A DNA stretch of 64,000 nt, taken from assembly GCA_950295325.1 (NCBI GenBank), contig OX485806.1, positions 55,609,169 to 55,673,168 on the forward strand. The letters are read 5' to 3'. Position 1 is the stretch's first letter. Each line of letters begins with the position of its first letter. Shown here piece by piece: positions 23,491 through 33,824 of the stretch. The position numbers were made by a program, and so were the translations under genes. The notes under the pieces were generated by a model. The model was given only the letters and a program-made list of their open reading frames with translations, searched no databases and had not been told where the DNA came from. This DNA is from Polytrichum commune (Eukaryota > Streptophyta > Polytrichopsida > Polytrichales > Polytrichaceae).

Positions 23491-24640
23491 GGATTTTTAA
23501 GTTGTGATATTGTATATAGATACGTTTTGTACGAGGATGATGTGTGGGATTCTTTGCAAGTGCTATGCATCCGAATTGTGGTACATGACGGGTGTCGGTT
23601 TTTTTTGCATGTATCCACCAATTCTAATCCAAATCGCTTCTTTCTTGCAATGGCTAGGGGCCATGTACGCTGCCTTTGTTGTAAACATTGCAATGTTTCA
23701 TTGTTTCTTGCATTTCCACAAAATGATTCCATTGCCAGTAAAAAAAATGTGTTCCCCGTGGTGAACTGCCGGTCGTTTTTATCTCCCGCCCAATCCGCAC
23801 TGCAAAACCCTTTCAAGGCAATATCCTTGCCTCCAAAACATAATTTGAAATTCAAAGTGCCCTTCAAATACCTCATGATGTGTTTCACGGCCATCCAATA
23901 TGGTGGACCGTCCTTTGATATGAATTGGCCCACTGTACTCATTGTAATTGTAAGATTGGCCCTCGTACCCACCTTTGCATACATGAGAGATCTTATCCCA
24001 ATGTTGTATGGAATACTTTCCATTTTTTTACATTCTTCGTACGAAAGTTTTAACAATCTTAAATTTGCGTCGAATAGAGTTTCCACTGATTTACATTCTT
24101 CCATGTTGAAACACTTGAGGACCCCCTTGATGTAGTTCCTTTGGTTTATGGGGATGGTACACGGGGAGGTCACTCCATTGTCAAGTTGAAAACCACGTGC
24201 GAACAAAAAAAACCTACTTTTTCTAAGTTGCATCAACAAAATGGGTCAAACTTTTATTAAAAAAAAACTTATGAGTACATATACATGGTATCTATTACAT
24301 AGTAAAAATTGATAACCAAAATTGATCATTTTTCTTCTTCTAGAAAACATACCATTTCTAATTAGAATGACGCAGAATTGAACTAAAAAAATTAATAGAA
24401 AAAATGGAGATGATTAACATTTTCAAAAAAATATACAAAAAGATATCATCAATGGATATGTATATATAGAAAAAATATCATAATTTTTAAAATTATCTAT
24501 GGCATATAATATAGGGGTAGCAAACTTTGTTCGCACGTGGTTTTCAACTTGACAATGGAGTGACCTCCCCGTGGGATGGTACGAGCTTTTTTATTCCTCT
24601 CAAATTCCACTTTTAGGCAATAAAATAATTCTTGTATGAA
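23478..24640 (-). pseudogene. Copia-2 RT (C-terminal) and RNase H, split by a MITE
   Basis: The minus strand is open for 253 codons at 23478-24239: INQRNYIKGVLKCFNMEECK, then MYAKVGTRANLTITMSTVGQ, then AVKHIMRYLKGTLNFKLCFG and LKGFCSADWAGD, then RMHSTCKESHTSSSYKT. These are copia RT and RNase H blocks. The first residues of that frame come from the MITE (24161-24572). The copia sequence resumes at 24573-24640 and breaks at the A4 fragment. The RT core from AFLNG to about the YVDDL box is missing. RNase H has further shifts near 23600-23700. Confidence 0.88.
24161..24572. mobile_element. 412-bp MITE with perfect 47-bp terminal inverted repeats
   Basis: The left end ACGGGGAGGTCACTCC and right end GGAGTGACCTCCCCGT are perfect inverted repeats over 47 bp (24161-24207 and 24526-24572). 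GGGATGGTAC flanks both sides (24151-24160, 24573-24582), a 10-bp target duplication, which points to the Mutator group. If the TIR is read one base longer (CACGGGG), an 8-bp duplication fits hAT instead. The core is AT-rich and non-coding. The homologous copia at 55360-55385 shows the uninterrupted site. Confidence 0.93.
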
Positions 24641-25097
24641 GGCTGATGCTAACAAGCGAGCACTCCATCGTCATCTACGCGTCACGTAGATGCCGATGGA
24701 CTCAGGACTCATTTGCCCCATTCAGGCAAGTATTGAGGAATTTATGCCTGTTTGAACCTTGGCAATCCCAGGAATCACTCCCAGGCACTGCTGTACCAGG
24801 GCGCTGTCCCAGGACAGCGCCCCATTCAAATTGCCATAACTCTTAGCTTACACCTCCGATTGAGGTGATCTTGAGCATTCTAGAATCCCCACGCCATGAG
24901 CTACGCATAGCTCATGGCCTTAACCTTGTGCCTCCCAGTCTCTGTAGGTGGGAGGCGTTCCCAATGCCCGGGGCCCTCACCCACACTAGGATCACTTGGG
25001 CCCTCTCACCAACGGCGCCACAAGTCCCGGGTGTCGCTCCGGGGTCCCCCTTGTGCCCATGGTGTTTCGGGCACTCCTCATGGAGAGGTGCGCGGCA
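24640..25097 (-). repeat. LTR A4 (family A), 3' truncated fragment
   Basis: It is about 458 bp of the family A LTR, from the region of CATCTACGCGTCACGTAGATG to the LTR start, here GGTGCGCGGCA on the plus strand. It sits inside the copia-2 RT and coincides with loss of the RT core, so an insertion followed by deletion is likely. The palindrome has one change (TGTCCCAGGACAG). Confidence 0.85.
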
Positions 25098-25657
25098 TTA
25101 CTCTTATTTGGAAGATCTCCCAATCCATGGCCGATCACGTTGTGAGAATGCATCCAATGGTGATTAACTTGGCCATGGGGACAAAGGTTTCGTTAGAATC
25201 CACTATGGCCACTTCAAAGTATATTTTTGCTATTAAATTTGCCTTATGCCTAACAATTCCATCCAATGCATCCCTCTTGGTTTGGAACACCCATTTGTAC
25301 CATACACTCTAATGATCATTTAGAACGTTGGTCAGTTTTCACATATTGTTGGCAATGAACGAGTAAATTTTTTCTTGCATTATAGCCTTCCACTTGCTCA
25401 CATAGTTGGATCTCAACGCTTTGCACAAATTCAAATGATCATTCTAAAATGCCACATTGATCCATTCTTTGCGGTGTTGGCATAGAATATGTTTCTTCCA
25501 CCATTCTCTAGGCAGGTGCGGCTCCCTTGTAGGATATCTTCCATCTTTGCCAAATCTATTGATGCGGACATTATTCTCTTCTGGTCATTCATTTGTTTTT
25601 TTATTCGCAACCAAGTCATTTCTCACAACAACCACCAAGTGCACTCATGCCTTCATT
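25098..25657 (-). pseudogene. Copia-2 RT N-terminal region
   Basis: The minus strand gives KKQMNDQKRIMSASIDLAKM, then KWKAIMQEKIYSFIANN, then YKWVFQTKRDALDGIVRHKA, then DSNETFVPMAKLITIGCIL and SAMDWEIFQI. KWVF and the ETFxPxAK block are diagnostic of copia RT. Several stops break it. Its upstream neighbour, the integrase, lies at 34560-35598, beyond the DNA transposon, which inserted between them. Confidence 0.88.
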
Positions 25658-25688
25658 CCTTGCACTCGGGGGGGGGGGGGGGGGCACT

Positions 25689-26040
25689 GGCGAAAAACAT
25701 AGGAACTACGTTCGATAAAATATAGGGTCTTGTATAAAAATTTGGCGTAAAATTTGTAAAATTATTAGATGTTGTATAGGGTGCTTTGGGATTATGAAAC
25801 ATGATTATAAGTAATATAGCATTTGACAAAACATGATTAAATTACCTAAGTGGTACATATAAAATAGCATGGAGAAAAAACGATAGTTTCAAAAATTAAA
25901 TACTTTGCCACCAAAAAAACTCCAGAATGCTCGGCAATTAGCCGTTTCCTCTATAGAACTCCCTGGACTCTGCTCCCACCCTCGCCTCCGTCAACCCTAG
26001 TTCCTCTCTCGCCCCCGCCTCCGTCAAGCTTGGTGCAAGA
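25689..26040 (+). promoter_or_regulatory. 5' non-coding region of the transposase gene
   Basis: An AT-rich left half changes to C-rich sequence at 25920-26035, where CGCCTCCGTCAA occurs twice (about 25985 and 26011). That composition resembles a plant 5' UTR. A TATA-like CTCTATAGAA is near 25950. No transcription start can be fixed from sequence. Confidence 0.35.
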
Positions 26041-26119
26041 ATGGCACTCTGCTTCTCCGAGGCCCTGGAACAATCGGAGGATTCACAATCAAGCAATCAC
26101 CACCGGAAGCCTTGTCGCT
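26041..26119 (+). pseudogene. Transposase exon 1
   Basis: ATG at 26041 opens MALCFSEALEQSEDSQSSNH and ends CGCT before GTAAGT at 26120, a strong plant donor. The split codon T/GT is completed by exon 2 at 26555. Too short for most gene finders. I chose this ATG because it is the first one after the C-rich leader; it is not proven. Confidence 0.6.
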
Positions 26120-26554
26120 GTAAGTGCCTTTTATGACTTTCATTTAAGCATGTTCTGAAAATTTTGAGATTGTTCTCAACTGCTGCAATGTACAATTGAA
26201 ATGCTTCAATGTGTTCTACACGAAATCACTTGATATTCTTCCACCGCAAGTAACCAGTAATGAGGGATTTCAATTCACCTCTTATAAAGCCGAAGCTCTC
26301 TATTCCAAAGCTATCACCAGATTCAGCTTAGCCTTCGAAATCCTCAAACTCTTAGTCTTGTTCGCAATCTGATTTAGCTTTCCGCACACCGAATTGCAAA
26401 GCCTGCTGGATACATGAACAATCCGTACAGTAGTTTCAACTTGAAAGTGTTGCCGTTATCTTTCAAGTGTTGTCTGAAAATCAATACTAGCAAGGATAGG
26501 TATATGCTAAAGTAGCTGAGAGAAAATTGCTTGCAATTTTTGTTCCGAGTGCAG

Positions 26555-26701
26555 GTTTCGCTGCCGGGGTTGGATTCGACTGCTCCAGTTACTTCGCTTT
26601 CAGAGCTTTGGGGATCGAATTGGAATGTCGACATAGCCAGTTCATGTAGCAATTCATCCGGTGTTTTTCACATGGTCGTGGAAGCCTGGCCATCCCACAA
26701 G
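26555..26701 (+). pseudogene. Transposase exon 2
   Basis: It follows the acceptor GAGTGCAG and reads FAAGVGFDCSSYFAFRALGI, then ELECRHSQFM, TAG at 26647-26649, and QFIRCFSHGRGSLAIPQ. The donor is AAG/GTGTCT at 26701-26702. The frame agrees with exons 1 and 3. The single stop fits a CAG to TAG change. Confidence 0.65.
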
Positions 26702-28149
26702 GTGTCTTTTCTATCCTGAGACCAACAAGATAGCAAAGAGATCCTGTTAGAGCTCAAAATCCTCCTGCTCCTTCGATTTAGGGGGGAGGCTGGGCTTCTT
26801 GGCAGGTTTAGAATCTTTGCTTTTATAAAGATGTCCATCTTTCTCGAGTTTTCCAATGTGCTTTGCACCACTTGACTTCCGTTTCTATCCCAAGTTCTTA
26901 TCTGGTGCATCTTGTTGGTTCCTGCAAGTCCCAATAACAACAAGCCTAGGGTTAGTATGTGCAAGTGCAAAATTAGTTTCTCTACTTTCTATTTGCTTAT
27001 TGAAGTGTGTGATTCTTGCAATTCCAGTGCTCCAATGAAGTGTTTTGAACTCGTGCTCTCTCCTCTTCCTAAATATGCCTTTAAAATTATTGTGAAGGAA
27101 ATTGGTAATTTATCTATCTGGTGCATCTTGTTGGTTCCTGCAAGTCCCAATAACAACAAGCCTAGGGTTAGTATGTGCAAGTGCAAAATTAGTTTCTCTA
27201 CTTTCTATTTGCTTATTGAAGTGTGTGGTTCTTGCAATTCCAGTGCTCCAGTGAAGTGTTTTGAACTCATGCTCTCTCCTCTTCCTAAATATGCCTTTAA
27301 AATTATTGTGAAGGAAATTGGTAATTTATCTGATCAGCTTTAGCATCTACATTAATTAGTACTTGTGATATAACCCCATCATGAGCCTCAAAAACTCGTT
27401 GCAATTGGCCTGATTTGAGAGGCGCTTCATTTCTACATAATATAAGTTAGATTTTTCCACAAGCAAATCCTGTTTGCACCTTCTTTCTCCTTCATCTCAG
27501 GGGCTCGCTCAATCTTAGGTGATCCAGGTCAATATTTTTGCCTGTCCTTTTGAAAATACTCTCTTAAGTTAAGCGGGTAAAAGTCTGTTCTTGATCTTAA
27601 ATGGACACCTATATTTGAGCTATGTGGTTGGGTGTGAATTCTAGAACGGACACCATAAGGATATGGTTTTAAAAGAGATTGGCTACCTGCTCAAAATTTA
27701 TTAACCATTCTCGGTTCAACAGTGAACATTATTGGAGGGACCTATATGATCATTTATTGAGAAAGAGGTTTAGCAATTTGATAGTGAACAAGATATTCAT
27801 ATGAGCTGTGAAAATCATGAGACAAATGACTACGGCCTGAATTGGAGTTGCCAATCATGTTGTACTAATTGTGTGTTTCATATCCTACAGAAAGTGGGTG
27901 CAGAGCTCAAGGTGTCCATTTAGACCTGCTTGCTCTAAAACTTCTGAGCAAGAAAACTATGAACAACAAAGTAGTATGGAAAATTTCTCTCTGATCATGG
28001 AGATTGTTTCTGTATACGTTCACTCACTTCTTGTATCTATCAAATGCTCCAAACTGACCCATCACATACTAGCAGTTGCTGTTCCTTCTTAAAATTTTGT
28101 TCAAAACCTGGCTGTATTAATTGTTGAACCGGTTGTCTTTGTATTCCAG
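26702..28149 (+). other. Transposase intron 2
   Basis: A 1,448-bp intron from GTGTCT to TGTATTCCAG. It contains a recent 216-bp tandem duplication (26901-27332). Open frames in it, including one across both copies, show no known domain and are probably non-coding. Confidence 0.6.
26901..27332. repeat. 216-bp tandem duplication, nearly identical copies
   Basis: TCTGGTGCATCTTGTTGG begins each copy, at 26901 and 27117. I count three differences over 216 bp (for example GTGATTC against GTGGTTC). The length is a multiple of three, so an open frame (26912-27343) runs through both, but this lies in intron 2. Confidence 0.95.
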
Positions 28150-28332
28150 TTGACACGATTTGGGGTTCGACTTTCAAAACAATTGGCCATTAGCTTAGGC
28201 CACCCATTGATGGGATCATTGATCCTTCTTAATCCTATAGCGCCATCGAGCAAATTAGAGCAATCGAAAGGCCATACAGTTTCGGTGGAGTGCGTGTTGG
28301 TGCAGGGTTTGGCGCTAATCCTTACAATTCAG
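28150..28332 (+). pseudogene. Transposase exon 3
   Basis: After the acceptor TGTATTCCAG it reads DTIWGSTFKTIGH, a TAG (28191-28193), LRPPIDGIIDPS, a TAA (28230-28232), then SYSAIEQIRAIERPYSFGGV and RVGAGFGANPYNS, joining exon 4 in phase. Both stops fit CAG and CAA decay. The glycine-rich end flows directly into GLICQQRPKRSG of exon 4, which supports the splice model. Confidence 0.68.
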
Positions 28333-28511
28333 GTACGATTTCAACTCGTTTGTTTTTGTTCTATCTGCAAAATGTGAGTGCAATGCATTGGAATTTAGGG
28401 TTTGATCTTGGGGTTGGAGTTGCGGATCTAAGTTCGGGGTTGGGGTTTGAAATCTAGGGTTTAGGTTCAGGGTTTGAATTCTAAGGTCGGGCTTGGGGAT
28501 TTTGTTGTAGG
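28333..28511 (+). other. Transposase intron 3 with TTTAGGG-like words
   Basis: A 179-bp intron from GTACGA to TTGTTGTAG. It contains several GGGTTT/AGGGTTTG words, reminiscent of plant telomere repeats and of telo-box elements seen in 5' parts of plant genes. These are too short and irregular to be telomeric DNA. Confidence 0.55.
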
Positions 28512-29940
28512 GTTGATCTGCCAGCAACGTCCCAAGCGTAGTGGCACCATGAAGGTGCGGGTGAAGATATATTTTCTCAAGCAAGAAGGAGACCTTCCTA
28601 AGTTGTTGAGCCCCATTGACACTGAAAAGGATGCTTCGCTAGAGACTCTACGGGCAAGATTGGAGCAGCTCAACGTCTTCAAGCGGTTGGGGCCCTATCA
28701 GTTTTGGGATGCCGAGGAGGGCTGTAGGATTGACATCGACTTTGAAGCCTTGAATTCAATTCGAGATTGTGTTCACTTGATTCCAGCAGAGGACGATGAG
28801 GCTGGACGATGTTGTAAGCGTCCTCGGGTGGATGACGTTGTATTGGGTGGGGAATATGTTGGAACTACAGATGAAATACCAAACGCGCATGCAGAAGAAG
28901 CTGATCTTAAGAGCAGAGAACCTGTACAGACGGGTCCAGCCTCCTCTTCAGGAGTTGGTGCACTGGAGGAGCATTCAGTGACAGACAACCCTGCTATGAA
29001 GTCCACCCTTGTGCCCAATGACGTGCTACAGTGGTACATGAAGGCGGAGGAGAGACTTCGTAAAGATCTCAAGCAAGTTTCTATGGAGGATCACGACTGG
29101 TCGTTGCGTTCTTGGGACCAAGGCGGGGCTGGAGTTGTGAAGTTGTATTGTGGTGAGTGTCGAAGTCCGATTGGTGGAAGCACGGGCAAACATACTAAGA
29201 ATTCTGTCGCGAATTTGTTTTCTAATTTTTTAAAAAACCATCTAAATAGTGCTAGCCACATAAGGAACTACTGCCGGCAGAAAGGAGTGGAATTTTCCAA
29301 TCACCCCCTAGCTGGCAGCACAAGAGACAATCCCTTGATATTTACTACTGCTGACCACAAGAGGATGGTAGAAGAAGGCATCGGGATTATTGCAACTGTG
29401 AATAAATCTGTTGATCTAGACAAACCAACTTTCCAATTGGTTGGTGACCCTGATGACACTCTGATGAAGTCCTATTGATTTAAGGTGAGGTGTGTTATAT
29501 GCCCAAAGGAAGTATTTCAGTTGTGCCCACCCCAACGGAATTTGGAGGCAAATCTACTCAACCATGTCCATGGAGTGGTGCACGCTAAAACCTTGGAGGA
29601 TTTGAATGCCCAATTTGCAAAAGGGTCAGCTTTATCCACCGGGAAGAGGGGCAGGCCAAGTCGATCCTCGGCATCCAGTGGTGAGGCTAGCCATAAGGGG
29701 TTGCATTCATTCTTCCGACATGTCAAAGGTGAGTTACAATCTTATGATAGAGAATCCTTGTCTTTGCTGGCATGTTGGGGTATGAGAGGGCCTAATTGTG
29801 TTTATGCTGGGAAGTCGTATGGTATCAATGGATTGTTGTTTGATCCCCATCTAGGTAAATTGTGGTACCCTGAGCCTCACTTAGAAGCATTGTTGAATGT
29901 AGATGGTGATGTTGTCATTGTAAAAGGTGCTTTCCGGCAT

Positions 29941-30912
29941 TGTCGCGCACCTCTCCATGAGGAGTGCCCGAAACACCATGGGCACAAGGGGGACCCCGGA
30001 GTGACACCCGGGACTTGTGGCGCCGTTGGTGAGAGGGCCCAAGTGATCCTAGTGTGGATGAGGTCCCCGGGCGTTGGGAACGCCTCCCATCCACGAAGAC
30101 TAGGAGGCACAAGGGTAAGGCCATGAGCTATGCGTAGCTCATGGCGTGGTGATTCTAGAATGCTCAAGAACACCTCAATCCGAGGTGTGAGCTAGGAGTT
30201 ATGGCCATTTGAGTGGGGCGCTGTCCCGGGACAGCGCCCTGCTACAGCAGTGCCTGGGAGTGATTCCCGGGACTGCCAAGGTTCAAACAGGCATAACTTC
30301 CTCACCACTTGCCCGAATGGGGCAAGTGAGGAGTCCATCGGCATCTACGTGAAGCGTAGATGAAGATGGAGTGGTTGGTTGCTGGAATCAGACATCATAC
30401 AAGGAAGTTATGATGGTCTGAAGCTGCTGGGGGCTTCTAGGCCCAGCGGCTAAGGGAAAATGTCCACTTGGCCCCAACTCTTGGTAGAGAGACAAGAGGT
30501 TGGTTGACGGTGGGGTAGGGGCCCCGCGTAGAGTCCTAGAGGCTTATATGGGTGAGGTGGTGTGGCCTCACCCACCCGAGGCCGAACGGCAAGGCCTCCA
30601 TGGGCTTTGGCCTATTGTGAGGCCATAGTCGCCTAGTGTTCTTCGGGTTGTTGTAGTGTTGCTCCGGCAACGCGATGATCAACATAGGATTGGACTTCCA
30701 TGGATGGAAGTCCACATTGGGGAAATGGGTTACCGATTAAGGGGTGAGTCCCGAAAGCAAAGTAGGAGGGTTGGTTCCCTCCTATGAACTATTGGTCCGG
30801 GGTAAGAGGAGCTATCCATTAGCATGGCGGAATGCGAATGGTTAGCGCTCGTAACCTTTGCTAGAAACGAAAATTAGCAAGATTGTTAAGGGACCTAGCA
30901 AGGGTTGCGACA
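29941..30912 (+). repeat. Solo LTR A5 (family A) inside transposase exon 4
   Basis: A 972-bp LTR from TGTCGCGCACC to GGGTTGCGACA with a perfect GGCAT duplication (29936-29940, 30913-30917). Removing it and one GGCAT rejoins KGAFRH to RSCTRFSMSSEP in frame. It has intact palindromes at 30216-30239 (arm GGGCGCTGTCCC), 30120-30145 (arm GCCATGAGCTA), 30692-30713 (arm GGACTTCCAT) and near 30342-30362 (CATCTACG with CGTAGATG). Confidence 0.97.
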
Positions 30913-33824
30913 GGCATAGGTCATGTACAAGGTTTTCCATGTCAAGTGAACCGTTTCAGAACTTTACATGCTCGATGTGCTCTAGTATTGTCTTGGAAAT
31001 TGATTTCAGATTACGTGTTGTTCGTGAGGAATATGCGATTGATAAAAGAGGCCTTAGGAATACTGGTAGAGGTCGTAGGGCTGGGTACTTGTCAGTTTTT
31101 GAGTTGTGCTCCTACAGTCGGACATTGGCTAAAAAAACATAGACTTGAACATATGCGACATTGGTCTGCAAAGGTTAGAATTGCTCAATTGAAAATGAAA
31201 TGTCCTACGTTGAAAGAGTCTGCCAAGGGCGCATCTTATCAACATAACATTTACAAGTTCTGCCATGATATTATCAAAGCACATAGGACGGGGGCAATGG
31301 AAGGGAAACCGACGCTGTGGAATTATTTGCGTGATGTTGCTAGCAACCTGAACCATTCGAAACAAGGATTCAGATGGTCCACTAACTCTAAAGCATTTTC
31401 GCAAGCCATGAAAATGTATGGAGGTAGGCGCATGTGCGATTTGTTTGCATTGAATTATGCTGGTCCTAATTCCAATACTACCAAAAAAGAAAACCAGAAA
31501 GGCGTGCAATTTGTTCATGGGGAACATGTGGATATTTTTCGAAGTGTGGCCCAGATCTACAAAGACGCTTAGGCTGCTCATGGAATCGTTGGCCCTGTGC
31601 CAGTAATCATTGCAGAGGACGAATCGAAGGTGAAAGGCCGGATTGCATGGAATCATCGTTGGGACACTCTAACTAGATTCCGTGGCCCCAATGATAATCA
31701 TGTGTGTGTTTCTAATTATAAAGAAGTTGTGGGCTCAGGTGAGGAGGGGTATAATAAAATTGTGGATAGTTTTCGTACTAACCGTGTGGGAGCTTTTGCT
31801 AGGGTTGTAATGGTAAATCCCCTACACCAGAGTTTGCCTCGACTTGTATTGGTAGTCATGTGTACTTGTAATTGCTTTGATGCGCCGTGGGTGAGGCAAC
31901 AATGGCTAAGAATTGAGGACTTGTGGAATAAAGAGTGTAAAGACATTGTGGGACCCATTGTCGGGCATGCTAGCGACGGAGACAGTAGATGAAGGCAGCT
32001 GATGTTGTCCGATTACAAGTGCCAAGAAAAGACTCGATTGAGGGTCGACTGGGATGGTTGGTTGCTGACAGCCTCACTCAATGAACATGGCGATGCTAGC
32101 GGGCTTCACGATCAAGACTGGATACACAATGGAAAGAAGTTGATCAATCCTCTTGACTCGCCGGTGAAGACACTCCAGCTTGGAGAAGACGGCGCATTCC
32201 ACAGTCATCTTGGTATGATATACAACAAATATACCTTTGATGAACACGGCCTGAAATTGGAGGATGTTAAACGCAAGGACCGGCAGAACTGGGTGTCCGC
32301 GCAACGCGTGTGTCAAAGAAAATCCCAATAGTGCCTTGCAGCGATGAGGAACAGTCCTGAGGCGCACCGTGACTGCACTTTTGGCACAGAAATGTACTTG
32401 CAGATATGTGGTGACTATATCGACATATTTGCTTCACCCATTCTTGACGTGTGTAGTAGGATAGTGCTAGCCTCTAAGGTTTCTTTCTTTTTCAGGCTTT
32501 GGAAGTTGTGGTTTACTCACGGAAATCACGCGGTTGGAAACAACTCTGTGACATTTAAGCCTGCAGAGAGTTTTGTTAGCCAACAATGTTTCTTGGATGT
32601 CCAACTCTCTTGTCACTTTGTTGTTCTTCTGGTCAAGCACTTTCGGGATAAGTATCCACATCTCCCGGTCCCTTTTCATCTAACCGGGAGCGACAGTTGT
32701 GAGATTTTTTTTTCAAAAATTGGAGGTATGAACGGCATGGAGCGGTCTTATGACTTTCATGACCTAGTCAATACTGCTAACACCTTGAACCGCCTCTCAG
32801 GAGTTGAATACGGTGAAAATGGGCTTCAGTTCGGGAGAGTGTACAATAAGATTGAGAATATATGGTATGTCTTGCATCCGCTAGTCGAGGGGCAGACCCC
32901 CGCTAATCTCAGTGACTACTCATTGGTTGCTACAGATGATGACATCATTATAGCCTTGAAAGAAGGCTTCAAAAAAGCCCAGGTAATGCTACGAGTTTTG
33001 AATATGGCTCCATCTAACCAAGCATCGGTTCCCAAGAAACTATGGTTTGTCTCTCCTTAGAAGTTTGAAAAGCAGGATCCAAAACACCTGGCCTATCAAC
33101 CAGCAGCGACTCTAGAGTCGGGGCTAGATGGAGATGCGGAATGCGAGCGTGCAAGACTACAAGCCCTCCCCGAAGTTGGACTTGAATCAGGGAGTATTCC
33201 TAACCCTAACGATCTACTTGAGGATGATATTTTTGATGATGGTGTAGTGTGCTTGCCCGTATTAGAGGAGGAAACACGGGATGTGTTTATTGAGCTTTTA
33301 AGTGATCATGAAGTATAAATTTAGATGATTACCTTGCTGCTGCGTCATCCACTACATCCATGTTGTTTGGTTTGGGGTCTGACGTTGGTGTTTACTTCAA
33401 AGATTCTAGGGGATCTGGAACTTAATCAACCATGATGGCAGCAAAAAAAAGGACGAGGGGTAGACCCACTGCCGTCAATCGTGGAGTAGATAATGGCATG
33501 TTCTATATATGAAGGGTTCAAAAGATAAGGGTGAAGGTTGGTACTAAGTGGGGCAATTGTTGGCAACCCATTGACTTGATGAAACGTGCAGTCCAGAACG
33601 GAAATAGAGAAACGCTCTTCCCAACTGCTATGGCTTACCTCCATTGGTTCAAAAAACAGCCGGGTCTCAACAAATATAAGTATGTTGAGAGTGACTGTGT
33701 GTGGGTTGATGTGGATGCTATTATCTCAACTGTGTATCTAGAGTATGAATCAACTAGCAAAATCTACACCTTAGATGAGGTAGATGCAAACTCATTGAGT
33801 GAGTTCATTTCAAATAAAAAATAA

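Larger units (their letters stand above)
26041..33824 (+). pseudogene. Four-exon transposase pseudogene, about 1,580 codons, P-like motifs
   Basis: Exons: 26041-26119, 26555-26701, 28150-28332 and 28512-33824; every intron is GT-AG and codon phase matches at each join. Exon 4 begins with a compact domain (MKVRVKIYFLKQEGDLP to CVHLIPAED), then CGEC with SHIRNYC, then CVICPKE with HVHGVVH, the AT-hook KRGRPSR, and FTCSMC. The core has IIAEDESKVKG, HASDGDSRRRQLM, GLHDQDWIHNGKKL and TGSDSCEIFFSKIGG, in order, like the D, D, DxxH, E layout of P and hAT-related enzymes. A second AT-hook (RTRGRPTAV) lies near the end. Ten stops, two frameshifts (A-run at 31131-31137; near 33314) and solo LTR A5 disable it. 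Assignment to P-like is inference. Confidence 0.8.

Noticed and set aside
26912..27343. 143-codon open frame over the tandem duplication
   Set aside because: It lies in an intron of the transposase by splice phase, and its openness follows from duplicating one open stretch.
28380..28500. TTTAGGG-like words suggesting telomeric DNA
   Set aside because: The words are irregular and confined to a 179-bp intron, so they are not a telomere tract.
29877..30173. Minus-strand open frame in LTR A5 that recurs in A1, A4 and A7
   Set aside because: It is open because the LTR is GC-rich with few stops. It starts and ends differently in each copy, has no domain, and runs through the palindromes.
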